Positions 1-11,566 of a stretch of DNA of 64,000 nucleotides are shown here, piece by piece (within the stretch, counting starts at the first letter, position 1; each line of letters begins with the position of its first letter). Under the pieces are notes generated by a model. The model saw only the letters and a program-made list of their open reading frames with translations, did not search any database and was not told where the DNA came from. The position numbers were made by a program, and so were the translations under genes. This DNA comes from Paraphysomonas bandaiensis. Its lineage: Eukaryota; Chrysophyceae. The stretch is from NCBI GenBank assembly GCA_965644295.1, contig CBFFRP010000426.1, forward strand, positions 372,001-436,000, in the 5' to 3' direction.

Positions 1-105
1 CCCGAATGCTTGACTTTAGTAGGTAGCCCAATACCCCGGATACCCTTGAGGTGAGTCCATTCCTGGATGCATGTTTACTCAAGGCAAAAGGTTGTCTAAT
101 GTATA
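1..105 (-). repeat. Dispersed repeat R1, partial copy A
   Basis: This stretch is similar in sequence, with scattered substitutions and small indels, to parts of 1430-1692 (opposite orientation) and 23157-23440 (same orientation). The shared core, read on the minus strand, includes the words 'ggggtattgggct' and 'aagcat.cggg'. It is cut by the window edge, so the full unit is not visible here. No coding function is recognised. Confidence 0.8.
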
Positions 106-262
106 AGTGACATATATTTGTGACCCTTGCACCACACATATATGCATTTATGTGAATAATTTAAACTTTGTAACTCAGACTGGATGCTACAGTTAAACAA
201 AGGGTGACGAGCTTGCCTCTACTACATAGTTGAGTGATACAAAGTCTGAAACACCAACCTTA

Positions 263-1235
263 AACTTTGAAGGAGTTTTGGACCTACGACGAGTATATGT
301 CACAACTCTAAACTTGATGTTGGAGCCAAAGCACTTTCTAAATTCCCCTCATATAATAAGGTTTGGAAAACTAATCTAATAATTAGTATTAAGTGTGCAG
401 TGATGTAATTTACGTAGACTATTGGAGCCATTGAGATTTATGTACATGATGTTGCTCGCTTAGAACCCCGGGTATATCTAAATGATAGTCTAGTAGATTA
501 GAAATTTCGGCGGTTGTGAATCGAAAACATTTCCAGTGGTATACCTTCCAATGCGTACGACCTTAAATTCTCCATGATATATTTATTTCCAAGCTGTTTT
601 TAATAGGAAAACCTAGTATAGGTGGGGAGCAGTCTGATAAAATGTATGAGAGAGTACGCAGGTGGACAACACACAGGAAAATATTTTTGAAGACTTCCTT
701 TCCGATCGACCACTGGAGCGTGATGTGTAATGAGAATCGATTTGGAAATTGGGATGATGACTCGGGGCTGCATGGATTCTCATTACACATCACGCTCCAG
801 TGGTCGATCGGAAAGGAAGTCTTCAAAAATATTTTCCTGTGTGTTGTCCACCTGCGTACTCTCTCATACATTTTATCAGACTGCTCCCCACCTATACTAG
901 GTTTTCCTATTAAAAACAGCTTGGAAGGAGAATTTAAGGTCGTACGCATTGGAAGGTATACCACTGGAAATGTTTTCGATTCACAACCGCCGAAATTTCT
1001 AATCTACTAGACTATCATTTAGATATACCCGGGGTTCTAAGCGAGCAACATCATGTACATAAATCTCAATGGCTCCAATAGTCTACGTAAATTACATCAC
1101 TGCACACTTAATACTGATTATTAGATTAGTTTTCCAAACCTTATTATATGAGGAAATTTAGAAAGTGCTTTGGCTCCAACATCAAGTTTAGAGTTGTGAC
1201 ATACTCGTCGTAGGTCCAAAACTCCTTCAAAGTTT
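263..1235. repeat. Near-perfect 1-kb palindrome (foldback)
   Basis: The left arm (about 263-737) is the reverse complement of the right arm (about 774-1235) with only a few mismatches and one 13-bp length difference near 583. A 36-bp unpaired spacer (738-773) separates them. Apparent ORFs of 120-130 codons on both strands here are mirror images of each other produced by the palindrome, so they are not evidence of a gene. The arms could be a foldback transposon, or half of a larger element together with flanking R1 copies A and B, which are also in opposite orientation. Fresh origin by inverted duplication, or ongoing gene conversion between arms, would explain the high identity. Confidence 0.9.
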
Positions 1236-1315
1236 ATATTGATATACAAAACGCTTAACCTCTGCTAGTTGCTTGTGCAACGGATTGAATGATGTGTGTA
1301 TTGAATGATATGAGG

Positions 1316-1405
1316 CACACACCCTCAACAAAGTCGGACTCGCACCTTTTCGTGGTGTTCTGGGGGATAACTTATCCGGGAAACTAACGTGAGCCGCATA
1401 TTATA
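1316..1405 (+). repeat. Dispersed repeat R2, copy A
   Basis: It contains 'ccctcaacaaagtcgg', 'ctcgcacctttt', 'tctgggggata' and 'gtgagccgc' in that order. The same words occur in the same order on the minus strand at 6424-6520. It directly precedes R1 copy B, so R2 and R1 may be two segments of one mobile element. No ORF of its own is visible. Confidence 0.75.
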
Positions 1406-1429
1406 TAGTCAGCAGATATATTGTTCTGC

Positions 1430-1692
1430 CCACTCATAGCCAAATGCTTGTGTGGTACAAGGGACACTAATAAGTGTCACTTGTGTAGACGTCTTTGGGC
1501 CCTGACGAATAAACAGGCATCCGGGAATGGGCCCACCTCAAGGGCATCCGGGACAGGGCCCACCAGAAGGGTAACCGGGGTATTGGGCTGCCTGCTGAAG
1601 TTAAGCATCCGGGATGTTCACCTTAAGAACTCAAAACACCTGAAGTCAGCAGATGTCAGGTATATCAACATTCTGCTTTCTTCGTTTGCTTT
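1430..1692 (+). repeat. Dispersed repeat R1, copy B
   Basis: This copy aligns along nearly its whole length with the reverse complement of 23157-23416. It carries an internal near-duplication of the 'gcatccggga..gggcccacc' block (about 1518-1567). A short match to the 5S rRNA internal region ('gaagttaagcatc') is present, but the other copies read 'aaagtcaagcat' or 'gaagtcaagcat' and the rest of a 5S gene is missing. It is therefore treated as a repeat and not an RNA gene. Confidence 0.8.
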
Positions 1693-3319
1693 GAGTGATT
1701 GATGCTGAGTATGAGTTCACATTATTCGGTATCTGTGTGGCCAATGACCGAGGTAATGCGTCAAACTTTCCTCATGGATGCATGGCAATGGCAATGATGT
1801 GATTAGACCTGTCATGTCTTCTCACACGTCTACTGCCTAGTCTTGGTTTCTCCTGACTCAGGTCATTGAGATTATATCAAGGCTCTGGCACTGTTCTCCA
1901 AGCAGTGTCAGGTACATTTGTGGTGCTTTTATGTTATTCTTGCTTAGTAGGTTTTCATCCGAGCGGGGAAGGTGCACGGTTTCCTACTAGTGTAAGTCAC
2001 TCGGGAGAAGAGTGCAAGGTGGATGCATGTGCTGGACGAGTGCACACAATGGAGGGAAGACATTGGAGTCAGCTTGAATTTGTAACAGATTTTGGTAGAT
2101 GTCTGTTTCATGCGTCAGTGTGCAAAATTGCACCAGTGAGACCGCTTCGTGACCGTGGGAGGACCCGGCGCTATAGAGCTACTTTATTCTCCCTTCCAGA
2201 CTACCTGCTGCTGTGAACACCACCTTGAAGAGGGCCCTAAAGATCTGCCGCATATACAGGAGACATATGCCGAAGACACCGACCGCAAGTTGTTTGTGTT
2301 AAGACAAGTAGATTGGGCAGGAGCGTATGATCCGGCTTAAACACGCAACTCGTCGTATGCCCATGTAGCTAACTAAATCGTGTTGTATAGTTGAGCACTT
2401 GTCGGTGCATGCAATAGTAACTAGATGAGAGTCATGTTAAGCATAGTGTCGCGCGAGTTGTTAGGTTGGTCGCGGCAACGCACAAGCTTGCGCTTCTTAA
2501 TAATCAGATTTTCAATTATGAGGCACACACATATCCTGATGAGCTCGATGTGACCTAAACCCTAAAAGAAATTAATGCCACTGTCGTTAACTACCTATAC
2601 ATCATCAGATATGGCACTTAAACTTTCCTGTAATAATCTTGAAGTTGTTTCGAAGATCCGTATATGAAGATAGGTCGCTTGCACTGACATCATTATGATC
2701 TTCTGCAGTAGATGAAGGATGGAAGACGACTTGGAGTGTGATCTGCTTTCGAAAGTTGGCTCATCACTGTGATTTAATTATTATAGTGTACTATAGTGAA
2801 TTCACACACATATGACAGTCAATATCATAAGTAAGATAGAAGTGAGTTTCTGTTGAACCGAGTATTGAAGCTGAATATCTGTATTAGCCCGGCGCTGATA
2901 TGAGCGTTCTGTTGAGCCCAATTCAGGTCATAAAAGAACTAACTTTGAGACAAATTGGGGATAATATAATATTTCAAACTATTTCTAATTTCTAGATATC
3001 TCGCATTTGAGTTAATGTACACAAAACGACTTCATTCAGTTATCATGCATTAACTGCAGTGTAAGTACTTTATGTTTGTTACATACAATGCATGCAGTAT
3101 GACACAATATATCAAGCTATTGTTCTAAATTTGTGTTTTATCAGACTTTCGTTCCACAACAAAATCTTCGATAGCTATGTTGTATGCTGTATAAGTTATC
3201 GAGCTGAAATGCAGTAAAAAGAGAAATTATTAATATTCGCATATTCACTCTCAACGATATCGATGAAAAGAGACTTGAGCTTAAGAAATACTGTAAACTC
3301 AATTACAATATGATGGATA
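1693..3319. other. Intergenic, no supported gene
   Basis: ORFs of 63-116 codons at 1866-2340 have no recognisable domain, and no neighbouring exons could be joined to them. The segment near 1738-1770 has weak similarity to sequence beside R2 copy B (6510-6545), so it may be further degraded mobile-element sequence. Nothing else is seen. Confidence 0.5.
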
Positions 3320-3456
3320 GCTCGATTAGGAAAGGAGAGTATTGTGTGGACACGAATAAGTTAAATAGCTCTATTATATTTCTAAATAATTATAATATAG
3401 CTATTTAACTCTTACCGTGATTGTGTCCACACAATACTCCCTTTCCTAATCATGGC
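3320..3456. repeat. Inverted repeat, MITE-like
   Basis: The left arm (about 3320-3378) pairs with the right arm (about 3391-3456) around a short AT-rich loop. The arms share 'gattaggaaagg', 'gtattgtgtggacac' and 'gttaaatagct' in inverted orientation, with small mismatches. The size and AT-rich centre resemble a miniature inverted-repeat element. It ends right before the cysteine-rich relic. Confidence 0.8.
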
Positions 3457-3530
3457 TAATAAGTATGATGTAGTGGTAGAGTTAAATATTATAAACATAG
3501 TAATATATGTATATATGTATAATATGCAGG

Positions 3531-3725
3531 TCAGATGCGCTTGTCCTTTCCGTGACTGTGGGTCATTTATTGACTTACATGATGACACTACGGAGGACAC
3601 TACAGAATGTGTAGACTGTGAAGCGAAGACAACACATAGCTGTGCAATCCGTCAGATGCTTGATTCCAGAAACACCAGCAAGAAGCAGGCATTAGGTGTC
3701 ACATGTACATCTCATGGGTGTCACT
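3531..3725 (+). pseudogene. Cysteine-rich, IBR-like coding relic
   Basis: After a plausible splice acceptor ('atatgcag', ending 3529) the frame reads a Cys-rich segment with the pattern C-x-C-P-x3-D-C-G, then C-x2-C-x5-H-x-C. It stays open to about 3766. The spacing recalls one zinc-binding half of an IBR/RBR domain. No upstream or downstream exon could be joined, and a foldback repeat sits immediately 5'. I read it as a gene fragment carried or stranded by repeats. A short real gene is the alternative. The IBR assignment is weak. Confidence 0.3.
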
Positions 3726-3766
3726 ATATATACATATATGATTGTAGTTATCTGTGTATCAGATGA

Positions 3767-4280
3767 GTCATAAACTGTGAATCAAATGCAAGTACACTCA
3801 AGATCAGCTTACTGCATATACTTATCAATCAATGCTATAACTTCTATATAAAAGTGTCAGCCAAAGTAGACTGAAACACTCTCCAACTACATCAGTGAGA
3901 ACGACAGGATCGTATAGGCATCCTTTGTATATTTTTGTTCCAAGATGCCTCTAATATTGAGACAATAATTATCTGTATTCCAGTCGTAGTTGTATTGCAG
4001 TTATATAGAGTATATTTGCTTCAATTTATTTCCGAAAAATAAGATGCATATTATAACAAGCATACGACAAGTGGAAGTGTTCGTTTAATCTCACGTACAG
4101 TAACTACATACACACTATGATCGTACAACTCTACGACAATTTCCATAAGCTATACAAAAATCCATACTATTAAGATATTCATATAAGAAAATCCTCCATA
4201 TATACAAAAAACCATAGTTTACAATAATAAAAAGCCTAAAAACTGTGTGCCTCTAGATCCCATTGCACTCACTGCACATG
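3767..4280. other. Intergenic, no supported gene
   Basis: AT-rich sequence with no ORF, RNA gene or repeat that I can support. Confidence 0.5.
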
Positions 4281-5702
4281 ACACGGCCGCTTGTCACAAT
4301 CATATGCTCAAACATTGATACATATCACTTAAACACACTGGGTTGCCAATAGAACATGCTATTCTGGAAGTGTGAGGTCCAATTTCTACATATTTTAGTG
4401 GGAATTTGCTTGTATGATTGCAATTGTTACCCTGCATTGAAATTCACAGTTATGGAGAGCTCCTGAACTCACTGTGAGGTACATAGATAACAATGTTGTG
4501 ATATAGCAAATATGAGATTGTGAATACTGATTCTGGATTCATTGATAAATGGTCGAGAAATATGCACAGACCATTATAGGAGGATCTGTCCCTATTTGCA
4601 TCGTCCTTGTTGCACTTAATGATCCCATATGCCTTCCAATTTAAGGAATCGTGATCATTCTTAATATTTGAGTGATACGAAATCTTGATACTGAGCTTCA
4701 TCTTTTATTTTGATGGAATTTCAAAGCTCTTTGCTGTATGGACATCCATATGTCCTAACCCCTACAACCACGGGTGTAGTTGTCCTATTTTGCAGTAAAT
4801 TTAACCTCAATGACTATTTACGATACTGTTATAATGGTTTGATTAATAATTGGATGTTTGTAGTGAGTTATTATAACTAATTTACTTCATTTTCTTGTTC
4901 AAGTTATTTTGTCCTTGTTGGTCTGAAGTTGAGATTATATGTAGATAACTTATGTGAGTTTTTTGAGATACTTATGCGAGTTGTGATCGTATAAAAATAG
5001 CAGACAACAGTTATAGCGACTTGTAGAATACGTAACCCCTGTATTATTCATCCTTAGATAGTGTGCCCTCATTATATTTGCAATAAGCATTTGTGATTCC
5101 CAATACCAACGACTTCTACTACCACTACACCGTTACGTATCATTTCTGATAACCTCACTCACAACCTCTCTACATATTATTGTTATCCTGACCGCCTAGT
5201 TGATGTTTGTAATTTAAAACCAACATTCTTGTTCTAACCACTATAGATAATAATAATAAATAAAAGATGAAGCTCAGTATCAAGATTTCGTATCACTCAA
5301 ATATTAAGAATGATCACGATTCCTTGAATTGGAAGGCATATGGGATCATTAAGTGCAACAAGGACGATGCAAATAGGGACAGATCCTCCTATAATGACCT
5401 GTGCATATGTTTTGACCATTTATCAATGAATCCAGAATCAGTATTCACAATCTCATATTTGTTATATAACAACATTGTTTTCAGCAACTGATCTCTGCAA
5501 TGTACCTCACAATGAGTTCACGAGCTCTCTATAACTGTGAATTTCAATGCAGGATAACAATTGCAATCATACAAGCAAATTCCCACTAAAATATGTACTA
5601 GTTGGACCTCACACCTCCAGAATAGCATGTTCTATTGGCAACCCAGTGTGTTTAAGTGATATGTATCAATGTTTGAGCATAAGATTGTGATAAGTGTGTC
5701 AC
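4281..5702. repeat. Long inverted repeat carrying the same short ORF in both arms
   Basis: The left arm (about 4281-4711) is the reverse complement of the right arm (about 5258-5702), with scattered substitutions and a roughly 23-bp extra segment in the right arm near 5480. Each arm contains the same reading frame: minus strand from 4701, plus strand from 5267. The frame starts MKLSIKISYHSN and contains LNWKAYGIIKCN. It runs about 70 residues before diverging or stopping. The position of this ORF after an LTR-like spacer would fit the gag start of a retroelement, but the protein match is too weak to claim. Confidence 0.8.
4712..5257 (+). other. Spacer between inverted-repeat arms, LTR-like
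   Basis: This unique spacer lies between the two arms above. It has a TATA-like 'gtataaaaatag' near 4990 and a stretch near 5030-5110 that could be an R/polyadenylation region. The shared ORF starts 10 bp after its right end. These features would fit a solo LTR followed by a gag start, rearranged by inverted duplication. No target-site duplication or primer-binding site was confirmed. Confidence 0.3.
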
Positions 5703-5850
5703 ATCTGTATAAGAGTATATATGGTCGTAGAGATATGTTTATAGAAAATAGGTATACTGTATAAGGATATATATATGTACATATATAATATATAAACCGA
5801 TATACGAAAAGGATAGATACCGTATATATATATATAGGAGTCGATATATA

Positions 5851-5969
5851 TAAGAGTATAGTTGGAGCACTGCTGGACAGTATATAGGCAAACCTATGTT
5901 GTGAAATGTGAAGTTGAGGCAAGAGAGAAGAGTACCACAATGATGACAAGTGCTCCAACTATACTCTTA
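5851..5969. repeat. Perfect 21-bp inverted repeat
   Basis: Positions 5851-5871 and 5949-5969 are exact reverse complements, separated by a 77-bp loop. This is another small foldback in the repeat-rich left end. No terminator or RNA role is evident. Confidence 0.85.
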
Positions 5970-6423
5970 TTTCAACTCTATTTCCCAAAAGATAACTTCT
6001 AGTAGAAAAAATATGAAACCATCCCCACAAATGTAACCTGATTATATATATTTAAGAAACAGAAAGTTATCAAAAAGAAAAACTAATATATAGTTTCGTG
6101 TTAGAGCTGTTCTTTCGTTCCAATTACTAAATACATTTTTTTTCCTTTTTTATATCTATGTTTTCTGGTATTTGTTCTTTAATCGTGTTCATAATAGTAA
6201 GAAGAAGTGTTTAATTTCTATGAAAACACTGAATGAACTCCTGTATAGACTTCATTAACACTACTTTCTTGTGCACTACCCTATGAACTACTTTATTAAC
6301 TTCCTTGTGAACTTAGTAGTACCTTATGAACTACCTTATGAACTGCCTCCATTTTACTACTGTAATGATACATTATTCGGCAATAAGTGGGAAGAACATA
6401 ATCTGGTGTCTACGAAAGCGGCT

Positions 6424-6520
6424 CACCTTAGTTTCGCAGACAAAATTTCGCCGGTACTTGTATCCCCCAGAAAATCATAAAAGGTGCGAGGCCGAGTTTT
6501 GTTGAGGGTTGCCATTACTT
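6424..6520 (-). repeat. Dispersed repeat R2, copy B
   Basis: Read on the minus strand this copy follows 1316-1405 in order: the 'ccctcaacaaa' block, the 'ctcgcacctttt' block, 'tctgggggata', a 'ccgg' block, then 'gtgagccgc'. It is diverged by substitutions and a few indels. Just upstream (6275-6350) is a degenerate tandem array of a roughly 14-bp 'ccttatgaacta' unit. Confidence 0.75.
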
Positions 6521-7218
6521 TGGTCATTGACCACATATAGATGCTGAAATTGATTTATACGCCGACTTTATGAACGTGGTCAACGACATATTTCTAGCCA
6601 AACTCTCACGACACAACATATCCACAATAAGACGCCCCCATGACAAGACCCCTACAATGACCTGAATCCACCACACTCTACATCAGGCAAATAATGCTAG
6701 AGGGACCAGAACTCCTAACCGACCTCCAGAATAGACCTTTTTCTCTTTTATAGCAACACACAATTACTAAAAAAGTGTATGTATATATATTACTGAGAGC
6801 ATAGAAATCAATCATGTAATAGCATACCTTGTACAATTATTGCGTATTTTATATCTTATATAATCTTATGATAATTCAGTCAATTGTTATTTCATTGCAT
6901 CTTATTGTATTCTCGTGTATGATACATATATTCTATATGGGATCTCAGTCTATGTAATATACATGTTTATAGGTATACGTGAATTTATGTAACTTAATGC
7001 AATGTACTTTCCGAGTTCTGTTACTTCGGGTGTAAGATGTATCTTGACATGAAACATATATGTAGACTTTACATCAGACGGCCATCTTACTACTGACAAT
7101 AAAATGGTATATCAGATTGACATAAAGTTACTATTTATTATAAGTTATGTATAAATAACCACCATAAAAATTTACAAATTCTATAAATCCATAATCGATA
7201 CTATTCACGGAAATACGG
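6521..7218. other. Intergenic, 3' side of LRR gene
   Basis: AT-rich sequence downstream of the LRR gene on its strand. It presumably holds that gene's 3' UTR. No gene or repeat is seen. Confidence 0.5.
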
Positions 7219-10200
7219 CTACAGCTTTCCTATTACTGATCGTCTACTACCATAGTCATCAGCAAGTAATTCATTAATATTTGCTGTTTCCTCCAGCTTT
7301 CGTCCAGATGATGAGGGGCTAGTCTCTTGTGAACTCATATTTCCTTGCATGTACTGGTTAGAACTAGATATTTGTGGCAATGACGGAAGGGACGACGCAT
7401 TAGATGTGTAGCTCGTAGAATCATCGTCAACACTACTGGAATCAGCCTTTACACCTCTAGATTTTCGTTTCGACTGCCTTGACTCCTGTTTCGACTTTAG
7501 GAATTCTCGGTACTGTAAATCAATAGGCCCCATTAATAGAGCACCAGCAGCATCAATCTCCTTATACATAGATATAACTTTGAACATGCGGGTGTCTATA
7601 GGGTGCGTCCCTATAAGGAAAAGCTTCAATAAGTCTTTCCGAAAGTTCCACGCTGGTACGCTCTGACGTTCCCCAATTTCACAATACGTGAATTGCAGTG
7701 TTGCATCCATTTGATCTTGTAAAAGTCGACCTAACGATGCATAGAGGGCAATGATATCGACCTCGGAGCGTGGATGTTGCTTCAATTGATCACCATTCTC
7801 AAGTGACGATAGCTGCAGTAAACTGTGCGTCATAATTCGGTTATCCACATATTTCATAGCAAACTTATAGTCATGACTTGGTTTCAATGGGTTAAGACAA
7901 TTTAAAACCCCAAGTCTACAAAACACTTCTTGAACAGCAGCGCCACTAAGATGCCGAAGTATAACATCAAAATTATAAAGCTCGTCGATCCTGTTAAACA
8001 TAACGATGACAACGCGAGCCTGAGTAGAGTCGTCATCGCTGAAACAGTCCATTATACTTAGCACATCCGAAATTGCAAAATAATATTTCGTGACAGCCAA
8101 TTGAAGCTCCAACAGCCTGACATTCCCTTTGGCTCTTGACAGGCGACGTCTCGTCGTTAGGTCAAGTTTTTTTAGAAGTATATCAAATTCTTTATCAGTT
8201 ATAGTCGGTGGGCCTGGAGTAGCGGGACGACTCGTGGTTACGTAGTCGAATTCCAATATTCCTGCCCAAGGAATGTTTTTAGTGTATTCAACGTCGATTT
8301 CCACTTCTTTTCCATTCAATCGCTCATTTCTGAAATTGTGCCAATTACCCTAAGACACAATGTGAACAGTGCAGTCGCTGAATCATAGAGTTATACCTTC
8401 TGACTAGTATCTCCACGGCGCGACTTTGTTTCGCTATACTTACTCTCAACGGCATTGTGCGCAACCAACTGCATCATAACGAATCGTTGCGTTTTGTTTG
8501 CCAAATCAAGTCGCCAATGACCAGTTGGATTTACCCAATTGAATTTAAACTTTTCTAAAGTCAGCGAATGCTCCACATTAATCCGCTCATCCGCATCGAG
8601 GTTCTCATACATAAAGTCGAATATATTTACAGTGTCAATAATATTACTCCATAGACTATATATGTTAGAAAATATTAATTCCTTGGCTAGGACAATTTCA
8701 TGTCTTACCTCAAGAACAAGTCCACTTTAGAAATACCACCAGGGCCTATCATTCTTCGGTCTTCAAGAATATCTATGAGATCCTGTGCCTGCAGCACAAT
8801 TAATTTCGAGATACATTCAGCCCAACATTTCTACCTGGGAAGTGGTGAAATAAGCATCCATACACATAAGCATCAACCAATTCTTTCGATCATTCTCCGA
8901 GCGGGCATTAATAACGATGGCTAATATTGTATTGAATGCCAGCTCGTCAATAGCCATGCTCTCTGTTGGGATAGATACCTGGTGCGAGAAATGAACTCGA
9001 AGAATGCCAGTATTCGGAATCGCCCAAGGTGACGACCCGGCACGCAGATATGTTTCGCCATTCTTATGCTGCGCCGTCACTGTGTACTCTCTGGTATCCT
9101 TCTCACTCTGTTTATACGACAGACTAGTAAAGGAGCAACTGCTGTTCATATTCACCATATTAATCAGTTCTGACAAAATAGCAACTTGGTACGGCTGGGA
9201 GAGATCTAAATCATATGGTGAGTCTAGTGACGGGTTGGAGTGATTGAACAACCCCATTTCGCTATTAAATGTGCAGTTCTGCATCATTACAAAACACCTG
9301 AGTCCTCTAAGAATCGTTCGAAATATTGAGCGAGCCCCTGCTTCAGTGAGGGGATTGTCGCTAAGATCTAGGCGCTCCATGTTAGGGTGTACACGCAGAA
9401 CCTTAGAAAATATGAAGCATGTCTTCCCCCCAATATTATTCAACGAAAGAAATATTTCACGAAGGGTCTGATTCCCGAGTAAGCAAGCGGCAATATGCTG
9501 TCCACCTTCGTCTCGAAGGGAGTTTGCAGCAAGATTAATGGAAGAGAGTGACTTGTTTACAGAGAGGGCAGAAGCTAGCATTTCCCCAGCCTTGGTATCG
9601 AATGCGTTCCAGGAGAGATCAAACCAATTCAATGAACACCCAGGGTAGGATAAGAACTCCGCGATATACGTCATGGCACTGGACTCGAGCATATTCTGCG
9701 AGAGAGACCAGTCGAGAAGCCAACTGGTCTCGTGCTTCATCAGGGACGCGCAAAGTTTCTTTATATCACTTGTGCCAAGATTTGTCTTGTTTATCTCAAG
9801 ACTACTGAGCTTACTATTTGGGTGAGAGAGTACGTTACAGAGAGATTGCACAGCACCACCCCTCAGGTCATTCATCGACAAGTCCAGATGGCGTAGGGAT
9901 CGATTGGAAGCATTTTCGAGAATCACAGTTATCGATGCCGATGTCAAACGATTGCCACGGAGTCCAAGAGTGTGCAACATATCTAGACTACACAAACTAT
10001 TGTACAAATAAGTAACAGATAACACAAATATAATTATCATACCTTGTACCGAGGCACCGCCCCAATTCGTCACCCAACCCAAAATGAGACACATCTACGG
10101 ATATCAAATTACCCATCCTAGGAATTTTCTTGAGGAGTTGCTCGGGCAGGACACCAGCTCTTATCTCGCGCAACATGAGTATATCCTGAGCATGTCTCTT

Positions 10201-11566
10201 CTTTCCATCGACAGATTGATCTCCGAGTGACGGGCACGATGTATAACCTCTACCATCAATGGAAAATTCCGTCATATCGTCAACCTCTTCCTGGTATTTG
10301 TACCCAGACATAGAAGAGTTAACGGCCCGAACCATTCGACGAAGCTTCGTCGGAGTCTCAACAAGGGGTGAATCGATACCGACCTTTAACTCCGACATGG
10401 AGTTTACAAAAGAGTCAGAGTACTCATCATCACTATCATCCTCGTGCGAGTGGGACACATCAGAGATAAAGGATGACGGTGAGCGTTTGTCACGGTACTT
10501 CATTTGTCGCATTTGTAGACTAGACATAGAACGATATAGCCTCTGCGGTTCACTTTTTACTGGCTCTACTTTTGCCGCCGTAAGTTTCGCAAGTTCGTCA
10601 TTTCTCTTTTGTTGGCTCAGCTCATTTTGAATCTGAAATTAGGATTAGACACTCACCCATCGTGTTAAATATAAGGTATAGACCTGATAATATAGGACAC
10701 CATTGTGGAGACTACTGTCCCCACCGTCCGCGAGATCGTACAATTTATTGCAAAGCTCGGTATGCGCTCTTTCCAAGGGCTTCATGAAGACATATTTGGC
10801 AACTGCGCGCTGCATTCTCATGCGATGGTTTGACATGAGGTTATAGTACTGGACCAATGGTTAAAGGGTTGAAATTATTATTCCAACAACACATGCTTAC
10901 CACATCGTCTGGATTCACTGGTTCTGACTCCTCTGGCTTCTTTAATATTCCAATAGATTTCAGTACGTTTTCTCTTCGATTGTTTAAAGTGTCCATAGCA
11001 ACTGTTCCTACGCTCGTTACACGGTGGGCTTTCTTTTCTTCCTCTTCCTTGGCCTCAGCAAGTACACGCCCATGGTATCGTGTACGCATATGCTCACGCA
11101 AATATCGTTCACCCTTCTCAACCTTACCATATATTGTCTGTAATGCAGGGATATCACTACTTTTTGCTTCTTCCACTTGAAATTTCCACCGTAACTGGTT
11201 TGTGTTAGGACGATCAGAGGCTGCAAGAGCCTCCTGAGAAAAATCCACTCGACGAACAGTAGAAGCCTCTGGTTCCTTCTCTGCAGGCCTTAAAGAAGGA
11301 TATATAAACTCTTCAACAGGTCGATCAAACTCTGCTTTATATGTTACTTTAGTTGGTTGAGATGGTTTAGATTTATGAGTTGGTGTTACTACACCACTAC
11401 ACTGAAAGCGATAAATCTTCTCTGGTTTTAATTTCTTTTCATTCTTATGATTAAATTCTCTTGATGTGGCAACTGGAATTGGTAAAAATGGTTGATTTGA
11501 TGCTGTTTTTGTTTTATTTTTATCACGTGAATTAAAGGAATCACCTCTCTGTATATTATGCTTCAT
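7219..11566 (-). CDS. Large leucine-rich-repeat protein (1350 aa, 7 exons)
   Basis: Minus-strand exons: 11566-10901, 10848-10684, 10632-10043, 9996-8835, 8788-8709, 8655-8397, 8349-7219 (4053 nt, in frame). Introns are 46-53 bp. The start is the first true ATG (MKHNIQRG). Residues 1-222 are basic and low in structure. A Ser/Asp-rich linker lies near 300-370. About 450-700 hold ribonuclease-inhibitor-type LRRs, with units such as LRHLDLSMNDLRGG, INLAANSLRDEGG and MERLDLSDNPLTEAG. The C-terminal ~500 residues form a largely helical region that I do not recognise, ending in a Ser-rich tail. The LRR type suggests a protein-binding scaffold. Function and partners are unknown. The intron at 10633-10683 has a weak GTCTAT donor; an in-frame 24-bp intron from a better GTGAGT is the alternative. 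Confidence 0.8.

Noticed and set aside
563-1010. Two opposed ORFs of 122-133 codons
   Set aside because: They are mirror readings of the palindrome arms, encode the same peptide in reverse-complement positions and show no domain.
1430-1692. Possible 5S rRNA or Pol III element because of 'gaagttaagcatc'
   Set aside because: The match is about 13 bp, is altered in the other repeat copies, and the rest of 5S (and any terminator T-run) is absent.
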